DNA from: JAWMQL01 sp033283165
Lineage (GTDB): Bacteria; Pseudomonadota; Gammaproteobacteria; Pseudomonadales; Halieaceae
Length of the DNA: 64,000 nt
Direction: 5' to 3'
NCBI GenBank assembly: GCA_033283165.1
Contig: JAWMQL010000009.1
Span: 170,897-234,896, forward strand
The notes below the pieces were generated by a model. It worked only from the letters and a program-made list of their open reading frames with translations. It was not told the DNA's origin and made no database searches. This document shows positions 46,609 to 54,726 of the stretch, piece by piece. How positions within the stretch are numbered: position 1 is the stretch's first letter; each line of letters opens with the position of its first letter. Position numbers and translations under genes: made by a program.

Positions 46609-49600
46609 ATGAGCATCACCCCGGGTCGTGAGATTCACGTCCCGCCCATCAGTTATCCGCCGGAACTACCTGTCGTCGAACGGCGGCAGGAAATCGCACG
46701 TGCCATAGAGCAACACCAGGTGGTGATCCTGGCGGGGGAGACCGGCTCGGGAAAGACCACCCAGTTGCCCAAGATCTGCCTGGAGCTCGGGCGCGGCCGC
46801 GAGGCTCTTATCGGCCATACCCAGCCGCGCCGGCTGGCAGCGCGGACGGTGGCCAGCCGCATCGCCGAGGAGCTGAACACCAGCCTCGGTGACCTGGTCG
46901 GCTACCAGGTCCGCTTCAACGAGCAGTTGGGCGAGGGGACGGCGATCAAGCTGATGACCGACGGTATTCTGCTTGCCGAAATCGAGCGGGATCGCCTGCT
47001 TCGCCGCTACGACACCCTGATCGTCGACGAGGCGCACGAGCGCAGCCTGAATATCGATTTTCTGCTCGGTTACCTGAAAAGCATCCTGCCGCGGCGTCCC
47101 GACCTCAAGCTGATCATCACCTCGGCAACCATCGACCTGCAGGGATTCTCGGACCACTTCGACGGCGCACCTGTCGTGGAGGTCTCCGGCCGCACCTTCC
47201 CGGTGGAAACCCGGTATGTGGATGAGCCGGAAGCGGACCGGCCCCGGCTTATAGCGCGCCTGATAGCCGAGATCGAGCGCGAGGATTACGGTTCCCGCGG
47301 CGACGTGCTGGTATTCCTGCCCGGGGAACGGGATATTCGCGAACTGGCGCAGGTGCTGCGCCGCGACGAGCACGGGCACCCGGCCCGGTGGGAGGTCCTG
47401 CCCCTGTACGCACGGCTCGGGCAGGCCGAACAGAACCGGGTATTCGATATCCAGCAACGGCGCGGGATGCGGGTCGTGCTGGCGACCAACGTGGCGGAGA
47501 CCTCACTCACGGTGCCGGGGATACGCTATGTGATTGACCCCGGGGAAGCCCGTCTGTCGCGTTACAGCTACCGTACCAAGGTCCAGCGCCTGCCCATCGA
47601 AGCTATTTCCCGGGCCAGCGCCGACCAGCGCAAGGGACGCTGTGGCCGCGTGGCCGCGGGTGTCTGCCTGCGCCTGTACAGTGAGCAGGACTTTGAGGGC
47701 CGGGACGAATTTACCGAGCCCGAGATCCGCCGCACCAACCTGGCGGCCGTGATACTGCAGATGCTGCAGTTGCGCCTGGGCAGGGTGGAGGACTTCCCCT
47801 TTATCAACCCGCCCGACCCGCGGCTGGTCCGGGATGGTTACAAGCTGCTGGAAGAGCTCGGAGCGGTGAGCGAACGGGGCAGGCTGACGCCACTCGGCAA
47901 GCGCATGGCGCGCTTTCCAGTGGACCCGCGACTGGCGCGCATGGTGCTGGCCGCAGCAGATAGCGCCTGCCTGGAGGAAATCCTGGTGATTGCCGCCGCG
48001 CTGGCCGTGCAGGACCCGCGGGAACGGCCGGCCGATCGACAACAGCAGTCAGACCAGGCGCATGCCCGTTTCCGGCATCCCAGGTCCGATTTCATGGCCT
48101 GGCTGAACCTCTGGCGCTATTACGAGGAGCAACGCCAGGCCCTGAGCCAGAACCAGCTGCGGAAACTGTGTCAGCGCGAGTTCCTGTCTTTCATGCGCAT
48201 GCGGGAGTGGCGCGATATCCACTACCAGCTTACCCTGGCCTGTCGCCAGCAGAAGCTGCGCCCGCGGGCGGCGCTACCCGGTGAAGAGAACTATGATGGC
48301 ATTCATCGTGCCCTGTTGACCGGTTTGCTGGGCAATATCGCCCAGTGGCAGGAAGGGCGGGAGTTTCTCGGCGCGCGCAATCGCAAACTGCTGGTGTTTC
48401 CCGGTTCCTCCCAGTTCCGTAAACCACCCAAATGGCTGGTCGCTGCTGAAATTGTCGAGACCTCCAAAGTGTACGCCCGTACGGTGGCCGCGATCGATCC
48501 GCGCTGGGTGCTGGACTGCAATCCGCGCCTGTTGAAATACCACTACTACGAGCCACGCTGGCAGCCGCGCAGCGGCCGGGTCATGGCCTACGAACGCGTC
48601 ACCCTCTACGGCCTGACGGTATCGGACCGGCGCTCGGTGCATTACGGTCCTGTCGACCCGCCCGTATCCCGCGAAATCCTGATACGCGAGGCACTGGTTG
48701 CCGGTCGCCTGCCCAGGCCACCGGGGTTTTTGAAGTTCAACCAGCGCCTGGTGCGCGAACTGCAGGACCTGGAGTCGCGGGTGCGGCGCCGGGATATCCT
48801 GGTGGACGAGCAGGTCCTGTTTGACTTTTACGATGAGCGGCTGCCGCAAGACTGCACCACGGCCGCGCACCTGCGGTCCTGGTTGCGCAAGGAGCGGGCC
48901 GCGGACCGGGGTCTGCGGATGTCGCGCGACCTGTTGCAGTCAAGAGCGATACCGGCAGAGCTCGGCGAGCAATTCCCCGATCACCTGGACTGGGACGACA
49001 TGCGTTTTCGTCTGAGCTACCAGTTCGAACCCGGCAAGGCCAGCGACGGGGTCAGCGTAACCGTGCCGGTCGGCCTGATGAACCGGGTGCCGCGGTTCCT
49101 GTTTGACTGGCTGGTGCCGGGCCTGTTGCGGGAAAAATGTATCCAGCTGGTGAAAGGCTTACCCAAGTCGCTGCGCAAGCAGCTGGTGCCGGTGCCGGAT
49201 TATGTGGACCGGGCGCTGGCGGAGATGCAGCCGGCCGACGTGGATCTCTGCAGCGCACTCGGTGAGCGGCTGCGAGGGCTTGGGGGCGTGCGGATTACCG
49301 GGGCGGACTGGGCCGCGGTACCGCTGGATGACTATTACCGTATGAATATCCGGGTTGTGGACGCGCAGGGTCAGTTGCTGGCCCAGGGCCGCGACCTCGC
49401 GCGGTTGGTCGAACGCTTTCGCGACGACAGCCGGCAGCTGGTCAGCAGCGGGGACAGTAACAGCCCCGCGCGAGCCGGGATCACGCGCTGGGACTTCGGC
49501 GATCTGCCGGCGCAGTGGCGGTTTAGCCAGGCGGGGGTTGACATCGTTTCCTGGCCCGCCCTGGTGGATCACGGCGACAGCGTCGCCATCGAACTGCTGG

Positions 49601-50358
49601 ATTACGAGAGCGAGGCTTTATTGCAGCACCGCCGCGGTCTGTTGCGGTTGTTTTCCCTGCACGCGCCCCAGCCGGTCAAGTACCTGCGCAAACAGTTGCT
49701 GCGCGGCAACGACAGCAACCTCGTGCTGGCCGGGGCCGCCCTCGACAGGAAGCTACTGGTGGAAGGCCTGATAAGTGCGGCGCTGGTGGATGTCATGTGG
49801 CTGGAGCGGGACCTGCCCTATACCGCCGAGGCATTCCGGCGGCGCCTGAAGGAGGGAGAATCGCAGCTGGTTACGGTGGCGACAGAACTGGAGAGCGCCA
49901 TCCTGCCGGCGCTGGCGGCCCTGGCGGAGGCGCGCCGTCGCCTGGCCCAGCTGGAGACCGACCGCTACCCGGATACGCGCCAGGATATTGCGCGACAGGT
50001 CGACCACCTGATGGCCGCAGGAGCACTGGCCGATACGCCGCGAGAGTGGTTACAGCAGTACCCGAGGTACTGCAAGGCCCTGCAGCAAAGGGTGGAGCGC
50101 CTCAGCGGCCAATACGCCAAGGACCAGAAGTACATGCAGACCCTGGCCGACCTGGAAGAGCCGTTGTGGCAGCGCCTGGCGCAAAAGCCGGGCCTGCTGC
50201 TGCAGTGCCCCGAGGCGATGCGTTACCGCTGGTCACTGGAGGAGTTCCGGGTCTCGCTGTTTGCCCAGAGCCTGGGTACTCGCCTGCCGGTGTCTGAAAA
50301 ACGCCTGCGCGAGGCCTGGCAGCAGGTAGCGGAGTGGGATAAAAATAATCTTGGCTAG
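46609..50358 (+). CDS. hrpA: ATP-dependent RNA helicase HrpA
   Basis: A 1249-residue DEAH-box RNA helicase. Walker A GETGSGKTT is at residues 43-51, DEAH at 140-143, then SATID, and the helicase C motif region (VLATNVAETSLTVPGIRYVIDPG, QRKGRCGRVAAG). The HA2 and OB regions and the long C-terminal DUF3418 domain follow. HrpA rescues stalled ribosomes. The frame is open upstream to 46525, inside fadD; the ATG at 46609 fits family N-termini. It is slightly shorter than E. coli HrpA (1300). Confidence 0.94.
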   Translation: MSITPGREIHVPPISYPPELPVVERRQEIARAIEQHQVVILAGETGSGKTTQLPKICLELGRGREALIGHTQPRRLAARTVASRIAEELNTSLGDLVGYQVRFNEQLGEGTAIKLMTDGILLAEIERDRLLRRYDTLIVDEAHERSLNIDFLLGYLKSILPRRPDLKLIITSATIDLQGFSDHFDGAPVVEVSGRTFPVETRYVDEPEADRPRLIARLIAEIEREDYGSRGDVLVFLPGERDIRELAQVLRRDEHGHPARWEVLPLYARLGQAEQNRVFDIQQRRGMRVVLATNVAETSLTVPGIRYVIDPGEARLSRYSYRTKVQRLPIEAISRASADQRKGRCGRVAAGVCLRLYSEQDFEGRDEFTEPEIRRTNLAAVILQMLQLRLGRVEDFPFINPPDPRLVRDGYKLLEELGAVSERGRLTPLGKRMARFPVDPRLARMVLAAADSACLEEILVIAAALAVQDPRERPADRQQQSDQAHARFRHPRSDFMAWLNLWRYYEEQRQALSQNQLRKLCQREFLSFMRMREWRDIHYQLTLACRQQKLRPRAALPGEENYDGIHRALLTGLLGNIAQWQEGREFLGARNRKLLVFPGSSQFRKPPKWLVAAEIVETSKVYARTVAAIDPRWVLDCNPRLLKYHYYEPRWQPRSGRVMAYERVTLYGLTVSDRRSVHYGPVDPPVSREILIREALVAGRLPRPPGFLKFNQRLVRELQDLESRVRRRDILVDEQVLFDFYDERLPQDCTTAAHLRSWLRKERAADRGLRMSRDLLQSRAIPAELGEQFPDHLDWDDMRFRLSYQFEPGKASDGVSVTVPVGLMNRVPRFLFDWLVPGLLREKCIQLVKGLPKSLRKQLVPVPDYVDRALAEMQPADVDLCSALGERLRGLGGVRITGADWAAVPLDDYYRMNIRVVDAQGQLLAQGRDLARLVERFRDDSRQLVSSGDSNSPARAGITRWDFGDLPAQWRFSQAGVDIVSWPALVDHGDSVAIELLDYESEALLQHRRGLLRLFSLHAPQPVKYLRKQLLRGNDSNLVLAGAALDRKLLVEGLISAALVDVMWLERDLPYTAEAFRRRLKEGESQLVTVATELESAILPALAALAEARRRLAQLETDRYPDTRQDIARQVDHLMAAGALADTPREWLQQYPRYCKALQQRVERLSGQYAKDQKYMQTLADLEEPLWQRLAQKPGLLLQCPEAMRYRWSLEEFRVSLFAQSLGTRLPVSEKRLREAWQQVAEWDKNNLG

Positions 50359-50399
50359 AATCTTGTTTTTTCAAGGTCTTGTGAAATATTACCAATGTC

Positions 50400-50419
50400 A
50401 GGTCCCGCGTGCGGAACCT
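50400..50419. promoter_or_regulatory. Imperfect palindrome upstream of the EGKCG peptide operon
   Basis: AGGTCCCGCGTGCGGAACCT pairs at 8 of 10 positions with its reverse complement. GGAACC at 50413-50418 followed 17 bases later by GTCAT resembles an ECF-sigma -35/-10 layout, and Hvf/bufferin operons elsewhere can be under ECF sigma control. The rest of the 153-base gap (50359-50511) is AT-richer and shows no terminator. Confidence 0.3.
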
Positions 50420-50511
50420 TCATGGTCAATACTCAGTCATACTCATCACGAATGCGCCGGATGGCTGTTCGTCGAGTACCACAACAATTCAACTGAAGTA
50501 GGGATCTCATC

Positions 50512-50883
50512 ATGGCTCAATCAAAGAAACCTTTAGCTGTCGCCCTGGGCGCGGCATTCCTGGCCACAGCAGTGGCACCCCTGGCATCAGCCGAGAACAA
50601 CCCCTTTTCCGCCCAGCAGCTCAGTGGTGGCTACGATCTGGCCAGCTATGACAAGCACCAGGAAGGCAACTGCGGCGAGAAGAAGGCCGAAGGCAGTTGC
50701 GGTGAAAAGAAAGCCGAGGGTAAGTGCGGCGAAGGCAAGTGCGGCGACAAGAAAGCCGAGGGCAACTGCGGTGGTGCCAAGGCCGAAGGCGAAGGCAAAT
50801 GTGGCGGCGAGAAGGCCGAAGGTGAAGGCAAGTGTGGCGGCGAGAAGGCCGAAGGCGAGGGTAAGTGTGGCGGCGACCACTGA
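50512..50883 (+). CDS. hvfA: HvfA-like EGKCG-motif RiPP precursor (bufferin type)
   Basis: A 123-residue secreted peptide. A signal peptide (1-27, cleavage after ASA) is followed by a Cys-free leader-like stretch NNPFSAQQLSGGYDLASYD and then a low-complexity tail. The tail holds eight pentapeptides EG(K/N/S)CG, starting at residues 51, 60, 69, 74, 83, 94, 105 and 116. All eight Cys of the protein lie in them. EGKCG repeats define the HvfA precursors, whose Cys are oxidised by the MNIO enzyme HvfB with HvfC to oxazolone-thioamide groups that bind copper. The stop TGA shares its last base with the hvfB start (TGATG). It is not a metallothionein, because the Cys are isolated rather than in CxC pairs. 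Confidence 0.88.
   Translation: MAQSKKPLAVALGAAFLATAVAPLASAENNPFSAQQLSGGYDLASYDKHQEGNCGEKKAEGSCGEKKAEGKCGEGKCGDKKAEGNCGGAKAEGEGKCGGEKAEGEGKCGGEKAEGEGKCGGDH
50773..50871 (+). repeat. Three 33-base tandem repeats inside the precursor gene
   Basis: The last three units encode (GAKAEGEGKCG, GEKAEGEGKCG, GEKAEGEGKCG), residues 88-120. The DNA units differ at a few third positions, so they are old enough to have drifted yet still clearly duplicated. Confidence 0.8.
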
Positions 50884-51785
50884 TGCCTGAAAACCCCCGG
50901 GATTTCCGCGGAGCGGGACTCGGTTTGCGGCGGGCCCTGGTGGGCCCGTTGCAGTCTATAGACCAGGGAGCGGTCGATTTTATGGAGGTGGCGCCGGAAA
51001 ACTGGATTGGTGTGGGCGGTCGCTACGGCCGGCTGTTTCGCCAGTTTGCAGAGCGCTACCCGGTGGTCCTGCACGGCCTGTCACTGGATATCGGCGGTCC
51101 CGACCCGCTGGACCTCGACCTGGTGCGTGCCGTTGGCGAGTTCAAGGCTGAAATAGGGGCTCCGGTCTACAGCGAGCACCTGACCTATTGCGCCGCCGAG
51201 GGCCACCTTTACGACCTCCTGCCGATCCCCTTTACCGGGGAAGCGGTGCGCTACGTGGCGGACCGGGTGAAGCAGGTGCAGGATCTGTTGGGCGAGCGCA
51301 TTGTACTGGAAAATGCCTCCTACTATGCGCAGCCGCACGCCGATCTGTCTGAGGAGGCGTTTATCCGCGCGGTACTGGAGGAGGCCGATTGTGACCTGCT
51401 GCTGGATGTGAACAATATTTACGTCAACAGTATCAACCACCGTTATGACCCTCTCGAGTTTCTCGACGCGCTGCCCCTGGAACGGGTTCGCTATATCCAC
51501 GTGGCGGGGCATTACGATGAGGCGGAGGATTTGAAGGTCGATACCCACGGCAGCGACGTGATTGACCCGGTCTGGAGCCTCCTGGCGCAGGCCTACCAGC
51601 GCCTGGGGCCGTTACCCACGCTGTTGGAACGCGACTTCAACCTGCCGCCACTGCCCGATCTCCTGCAGGAAGTGGCCGAAGTGCGCCGCCTGCAGGCCTT
51701 GGCCGGCAGCACCTCAGCCGGCGGCACCTTAGCCGGCCGCACCTTAGCCGGCCGCACCCCATTGCAGAAGGCTGTTACGGCATGA
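50883..51785 (+). CDS. hvfB: MNIO (DUF692) RiPP-modifying enzyme, HvfB-like
   Basis: A 300-residue TIM-barrel multinuclear non-haem iron oxidative enzyme. Conserved metal-site residues are visible: His64 (VVLHGLSLDIG), His99 (SEHLTY), Glu143 (VLENAS), Asp175 and Asn178 (LLLDVNNIYVN), His206 and His210 (YIHVAGHYD), Asp220/His222 (VDTHG) and Glu249 (LLERD). It modifies Cys residues of the HvfA-like peptide. The start at 50883 overlaps the precursor stop by one base; an ATG at 50865 lies inside the precursor gene. The last 30 residues form an unusual (AG(S/G/R)T)-repeat tail. Its ATGA overlap with the next gene couples it to HvfC. Confidence 0.92.
   Translation: MPENPRDFRGAGLGLRRALVGPLQSIDQGAVDFMEVAPENWIGVGGRYGRLFRQFAERYPVVLHGLSLDIGGPDPLDLDLVRAVGEFKAEIGAPVYSEHLTYCAAEGHLYDLLPIPFTGEAVRYVADRVKQVQDLLGERIVLENASYYAQPHADLSEEAFIRAVLEEADCDLLLDVNNIYVNSINHRYDPLEFLDALPLERVRYIHVAGHYDEAEDLKVDTHGSDVIDPVWSLLAQAYQRLGPLPTLLERDFNLPPLPDLLQEVAEVRRLQALAGSTSAGGTLAGRTLAGRTPLQKAVTA
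51702..51761 (+). repeat. Four 15-base tandem repeats at the 3' end of hvfB
   Basis: Four imperfect copies of GCCGGC(A/G/C)GCACCT(C/T)A encode AGSTS, AGGTL, AGRTL and AGRTP (residues 274-293), beyond the conserved TIM barrel. The last copy ends with CCCCA. Confidence 0.8.
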
Positions 51786-52543
51786 GCGAGCCCGCCTTGC
51801 GAGAGAGTCAACTGGCCATGGCGCGCTTCCTGCGCAACCCGGAGAACGAGGCGCCACCTCCCGGGGTCGAACCGCGGCGATTGAAGGTATACCAGGAGCT
51901 GATTTACAACAACATCGAGGGCTTCATCAGTGCCGGTTTCCCGGTTCTGCGCAGCCTGTACAGTGACGAGGACTGGCATGAACTGGTGCGCCTGTTTATC
52001 GAACAGCATCGCTGTAGCACCCCGTATTTCCTCGAAATCAGCCAGGAGTTTCTGCGTTACCTGATGGAGGTGCACCGGAGCCGTGACTGTGATCCGCCGT
52101 TCATGGCCGAGCTGGCCCACTACGAGTGGGTTGAACTGGCCCTGGATGTTGCCGAGGAGGAACTCCCGCCGCCGCACGCGGTGCCCGAGCCCCTGGCTGC
52201 CCGTGCCTGTATCTCGCCCCTGGCCTGGGTGCTCAGCTACCGTTACCCGGTGCACCGTATCGGCCGCGGGTTCAGGCCCACCGAGGCCGGCGAACCCAGC
52301 TTTTTGCTGGTCTACAGGAACCGTGACGACGCGGTCTGTTTCATGGAGTTGAACGCCGCTACAGCCCGGATGCTGGAATTGTTCCGCGACCGTGATGAAC
52401 TCACCGTAGCGGCCGTCCTGGCCGAGCTCGCGGGGGAACTCGGTATGGCGCAAAACCAGTTGCAGGCATTCGCGCTGGACCAGTTGCTCGACCTCGAGAG
52501 CCGGGGTGTACTGGTGTTTCGCGGCCGGTCCGCGGGCCAATGA
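51782..52543 (+). CDS. hvfC: DUF2063-domain RiPP partner protein, HvfC-like
   Basis: A 253-residue protein. The N-terminal half (residues 1-100) matches DUF2063: ARFLRNPEN, RLKVYQELIYNNIEGFISAGFPVLRSLYSDEDW, RCSTPYFLEISQEFLRYL. The C-terminal half (SYRYPVHRIGRGFRP, FLLVYRNRDDAVCFMELNAATARML) is the usual recruiting domain of HvfC. HvfC binds HvfB and delivers the precursor. It is the last gene of the operon, with no HvfD (DoxX) gene following. Confidence 0.9.
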   Translation: MSEPALRESQLAMARFLRNPENEAPPPGVEPRRLKVYQELIYNNIEGFISAGFPVLRSLYSDEDWHELVRLFIEQHRCSTPYFLEISQEFLRYLMEVHRSRDCDPPFMAELAHYEWVELALDVAEEELPPPHAVPEPLAARACISPLAWVLSYRYPVHRIGRGFRPTEAGEPSFLLVYRNRDDAVCFMELNAATARMLELFRDRDELTVAAVLAELAGELGMAQNQLQAFALDQLLDLESRGVLVFRGRSAGQ

Positions 52544-52607
52544 GCTCCCTTGCGGGAGTCCCCCGCCGGGCGTAAGATCAGGCCCTTTAAAAAACGACCT
52601 GAACCCG

Positions 52608-53411
52608 ATGAATTACCGCCGCCTGCTGCCGTTGTTCCTGCTTGTGTTCACACCCGGTCTGCTTGTGCCGGGTATGGCGCTGCCCAGTGTCGCCGCGCCC
52701 GGTGAGGCGACACCCGGTGAGGCGACACCCGGTGAGGCGACACCCGGCGTGGTAGTGACACAGCGCAACCCGGATCCCTTCGAGCCCTTGAACCGCAAGC
52801 TCTATGCGTTCAATAACGGCCTCGACAAGGTGGTCCTGCGCCCGTTGGCCAAGGGCTACGATTACGTCCTGCCGGCCCCGGTCAAGCGGGGCATGGGTAA
52901 CTTCTTCGCCAATATGTACGACGCCAACGCCGCGCTCAACAGCGTGCTGCAATGGCGGTGGAAGGGCGCGGGCCAGGCAGCAGGGCGCTTTGTGATCAAC
53001 TCAACCGTTGGCCTGCTGGGGTTCTTCGATGTGGCGACGCGAATGGGGATCAGTCCCTACCGGACCGATTTCGGCCACACCCTGGCGATCTGGGGAGCGC
53101 CATCGGGTCCCTACCTGATGGTGCCGCTATTTGGCCCGCGGACGATTCGCAGCGGTACCGGGACGATATTTGACGCCTACGCCTCGGTTCCCGCTTACCT
53201 GGACAATGTCCGGGTGCGAAACTCCCTCTGGGGCCTGGAGCTGATTGACGGTCGTTCACGTCTGCTGGCGGCCGATTCACTGATGAGCGGCGACGAATAT
53301 ATTTTCGTGCGCGACGCCTACCTGCAAACCCGGGAAACCTTCGTCAATGACGGCGTGGTCCAGGACAGTTTCTCGGACTTTGGCGACGAGGAATGGGAAG
53401 AGGATTTCTGA
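52608..53411 (+). CDS. mlaA: MlaA/VacJ-family outer-membrane lipid transport protein
   Basis: A 267-residue VacJ-family protein. DPFEPLNRKLYAFNNGLDKVVLRPLAKGYDYVLP and RFVINSTVGLLGFFDVATRMG are its signatures; in E. coli MlaA removes misplaced phospholipid from the outer leaflet. The N-terminus (MNYRRLLPLFLLVFTPGLL ... SVA) is an ordinary signal peptide and contains no Cys, so the usual lipobox is missing. A Gly-Glu-Ala-Thr-Pro repeat linker separates it from the domain. The ATG at 52608 is the only sensible start. It is 64 bases after hvfC and next to rssB, as vacJ is in Pseudomonas. Confidence 0.88.
   Translation: MNYRRLLPLFLLVFTPGLLVPGMALPSVAAPGEATPGEATPGEATPGVVVTQRNPDPFEPLNRKLYAFNNGLDKVVLRPLAKGYDYVLPAPVKRGMGNFFANMYDANAALNSVLQWRWKGAGQAAGRFVINSTVGLLGFFDVATRMGISPYRTDFGHTLAIWGAPSGPYLMVPLFGPRTIRSGTGTIFDAYASVPAYLDNVRVRNSLWGLELIDGRSRLLAADSLMSGDEYIFVRDAYLQTRETFVNDGVVQDSFSDFGDEEWEEDF
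52696..52740 (+). repeat. Three 15-base tandem repeats in the MlaA linker
   Basis: C(G/A)CCCGGTGAGGCGA occurs three times in a row (52696, 52711, 52726), the second and third identical, encoding PGEAT/PGEAT/PGEAT. A partial fourth copy follows (CACCCGGCG). Confidence 0.85.
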
Positions 53412-53439
53412 CGGGCCGGCAGCAACTTTTGCGGGAATT

Positions 53440-53464
53440 TGTCACAAAATTGTCAAATCTGTCA
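53440..53464 (+). promoter_or_regulatory. Candidate PhoB box upstream of rssB
   Basis: TGTCA occurs at 53440, 53451 and 53460. The first two, 11 bases apart with an A-rich spacer (TGTCACAAAATTGTCAA), fit the Pho-box layout (two TGTCA half-sites, 11-base period). It lies 79-103 bases before the rssB ATG, in the 131-base gap after mlaA. Confidence 0.45.
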
Positions 53465-53542
53465 CAGTGCCACAGGCAACCGGTTGTCTGCACTTCGGGA
53501 TGGGCGTAGTGTCACCCCAAATTTTCATCGGGTAAACAAACG

Positions 53543-54724
53543 ATGGCTGGCAACGGCAATGTGCTGGTGATCGACGACATTCCGGACCGGGCGCAGGCCC
53601 TGGCCAAGCAGGTCAGCGAGGCGGGTTTCCACACCGAGGTAGTCACCGACGTTACCAATTCCAAATTCTCCCTTGGCACCAACAGTGAGCTGGACGTCAT
53701 CCTGTGCGAGATCGATTTGCAGGGTGTCTCCTGGGGTGATGCGCGCCGTACATTGCGCGAAATGGATGTGCAGGTGCCCGCTATCATGCTCGCGGACGAA
53801 GCACAGGGCGAGCGCATGATGACCGCCCTGCGGCTCGGGGCCAGTGACTTTTTTGTGCGTCCGATCGAAGACATGGAGGCCCTGGTCCGGTCCATCGAGC
53901 GGTGTGTCCGGCAACGGCGGATGCGCCGTGAACTGCAGCAGTCGCGGCGGCGGCTGGAGGCCGCCAACGTCGAGCTCAAGGGCACCATCAAGATGCTGGA
54001 GCAGGACCAGCAGGCAGGCCGCCAGGTGCAATTGCGCATGTTACCGGCCACGCCCCTGGTGCTTGGCGATTATGTTTTCAGCCACACGGTGATTCCCTCC
54101 CTGTTCCTCAGTGGCGACTTCACCGATTACTTTACCGTGGGCAAGGACCATGTGACCTTTTTCATGGCAGACGTGTCCGGCCACGGCAGTTCGTCGGCCT
54201 TTGCCACGGTGCTTTTGAAGAACACCTTCGCCCGCAAGCGATCAGATTTCCTGCGCCGCAACGATCACACGGTGATGAGCCCGGTGGCCATGCTGAAACA
54301 GGCCAACAAGGAATTGCTCGACCTGGGAGTGGGCAAGTTCGCCACCATGGTCGTTGGCCTGCTGGACATGGCCGACAATACACTGCGTTACAGTGTGGCC
54401 GGGCACCTGCCACAGCCGGTTCTGGTATCCCGCGAGGGTGCCCGGTATCTCCGCGGCGAGGGTTCGGCCGTGGGCATCATGGAAGATGCGCACTACGAAG
54501 AGCACCTGATGGACCTGCCGGACAGCTTCATGCTGGCCCTGTTTTCGGACGGTATCCTGGAAATCCTGCCACCCTCTGATCTGATCGAAAAAGAAAAGTA
54601 TTTTCTCAATGTGTTCGAGCAGACCGCGGAATCACCCGCGGAACTGGTAACCCGCCTGGGCCTGGATACGGTGGAAACGGCGCCGGATGATATCGCGGCG
54701 CTGTTCATCAGCAAACGGGCCTGA
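53543..54724 (+). CDS. rssB: RssB-like response regulator with PP2C domain (degenerate receiver)
   Basis: A 393-residue cytosolic protein. Receiver domain (1-120), coiled linker (about 125-160), then a SpoIIE/PP2C phosphatase-like domain (LSGDFTDYFTV, MADVSGHGSSSAF, LFSDGI, PDDIAALF). The linker segment EQDQQAGRQVQLRMLP closely resembles Pseudomonas RssB, which controls RpoS turnover. The acidic pair Asp11-Asp12 is present, but the phospho-acceptor is Glu56 (ILCEIDLQG) and the conserved Lys is Arg106 (FFVRP). The PP2C metal-site residues look intact. HsbR is the other candidate but carries an extra kinase domain that is absent here. The downstream STAS gene and the neighbouring mlaA, tal and dusA also fit rssB. 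Confidence 0.85.
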   Translation: MAGNGNVLVIDDIPDRAQALAKQVSEAGFHTEVVTDVTNSKFSLGTNSELDVILCEIDLQGVSWGDARRTLREMDVQVPAIMLADEAQGERMMTALRLGASDFFVRPIEDMEALVRSIERCVRQRRMRRELQQSRRRLEAANVELKGTIKMLEQDQQAGRQVQLRMLPATPLVLGDYVFSHTVIPSLFLSGDFTDYFTVGKDHVTFFMADVSGHGSSSAFATVLLKNTFARKRSDFLRRNDHTVMSPVAMLKQANKELLDLGVGKFATMVVGLLDMADNTLRYSVAGHLPQPVLVSREGARYLRGEGSAVGIMEDAHYEEHLMDLPDSFMLALFSDGILEILPPSDLIEKEKYFLNVFEQTAESPAELVTRLGLDTVETAPDDIAALFISKRA

Positions 54725-54726
54725 TC

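Noticed and set aside
50512..50883. Reading the Cys-rich peptide as a metallothionein or CRISPR-like repeat
   Set aside because: Cys are single and in EG(K/N/S)CG units next to MNIO and DUF2063 genes, and it is a secreted coding sequence; there are no spacers.
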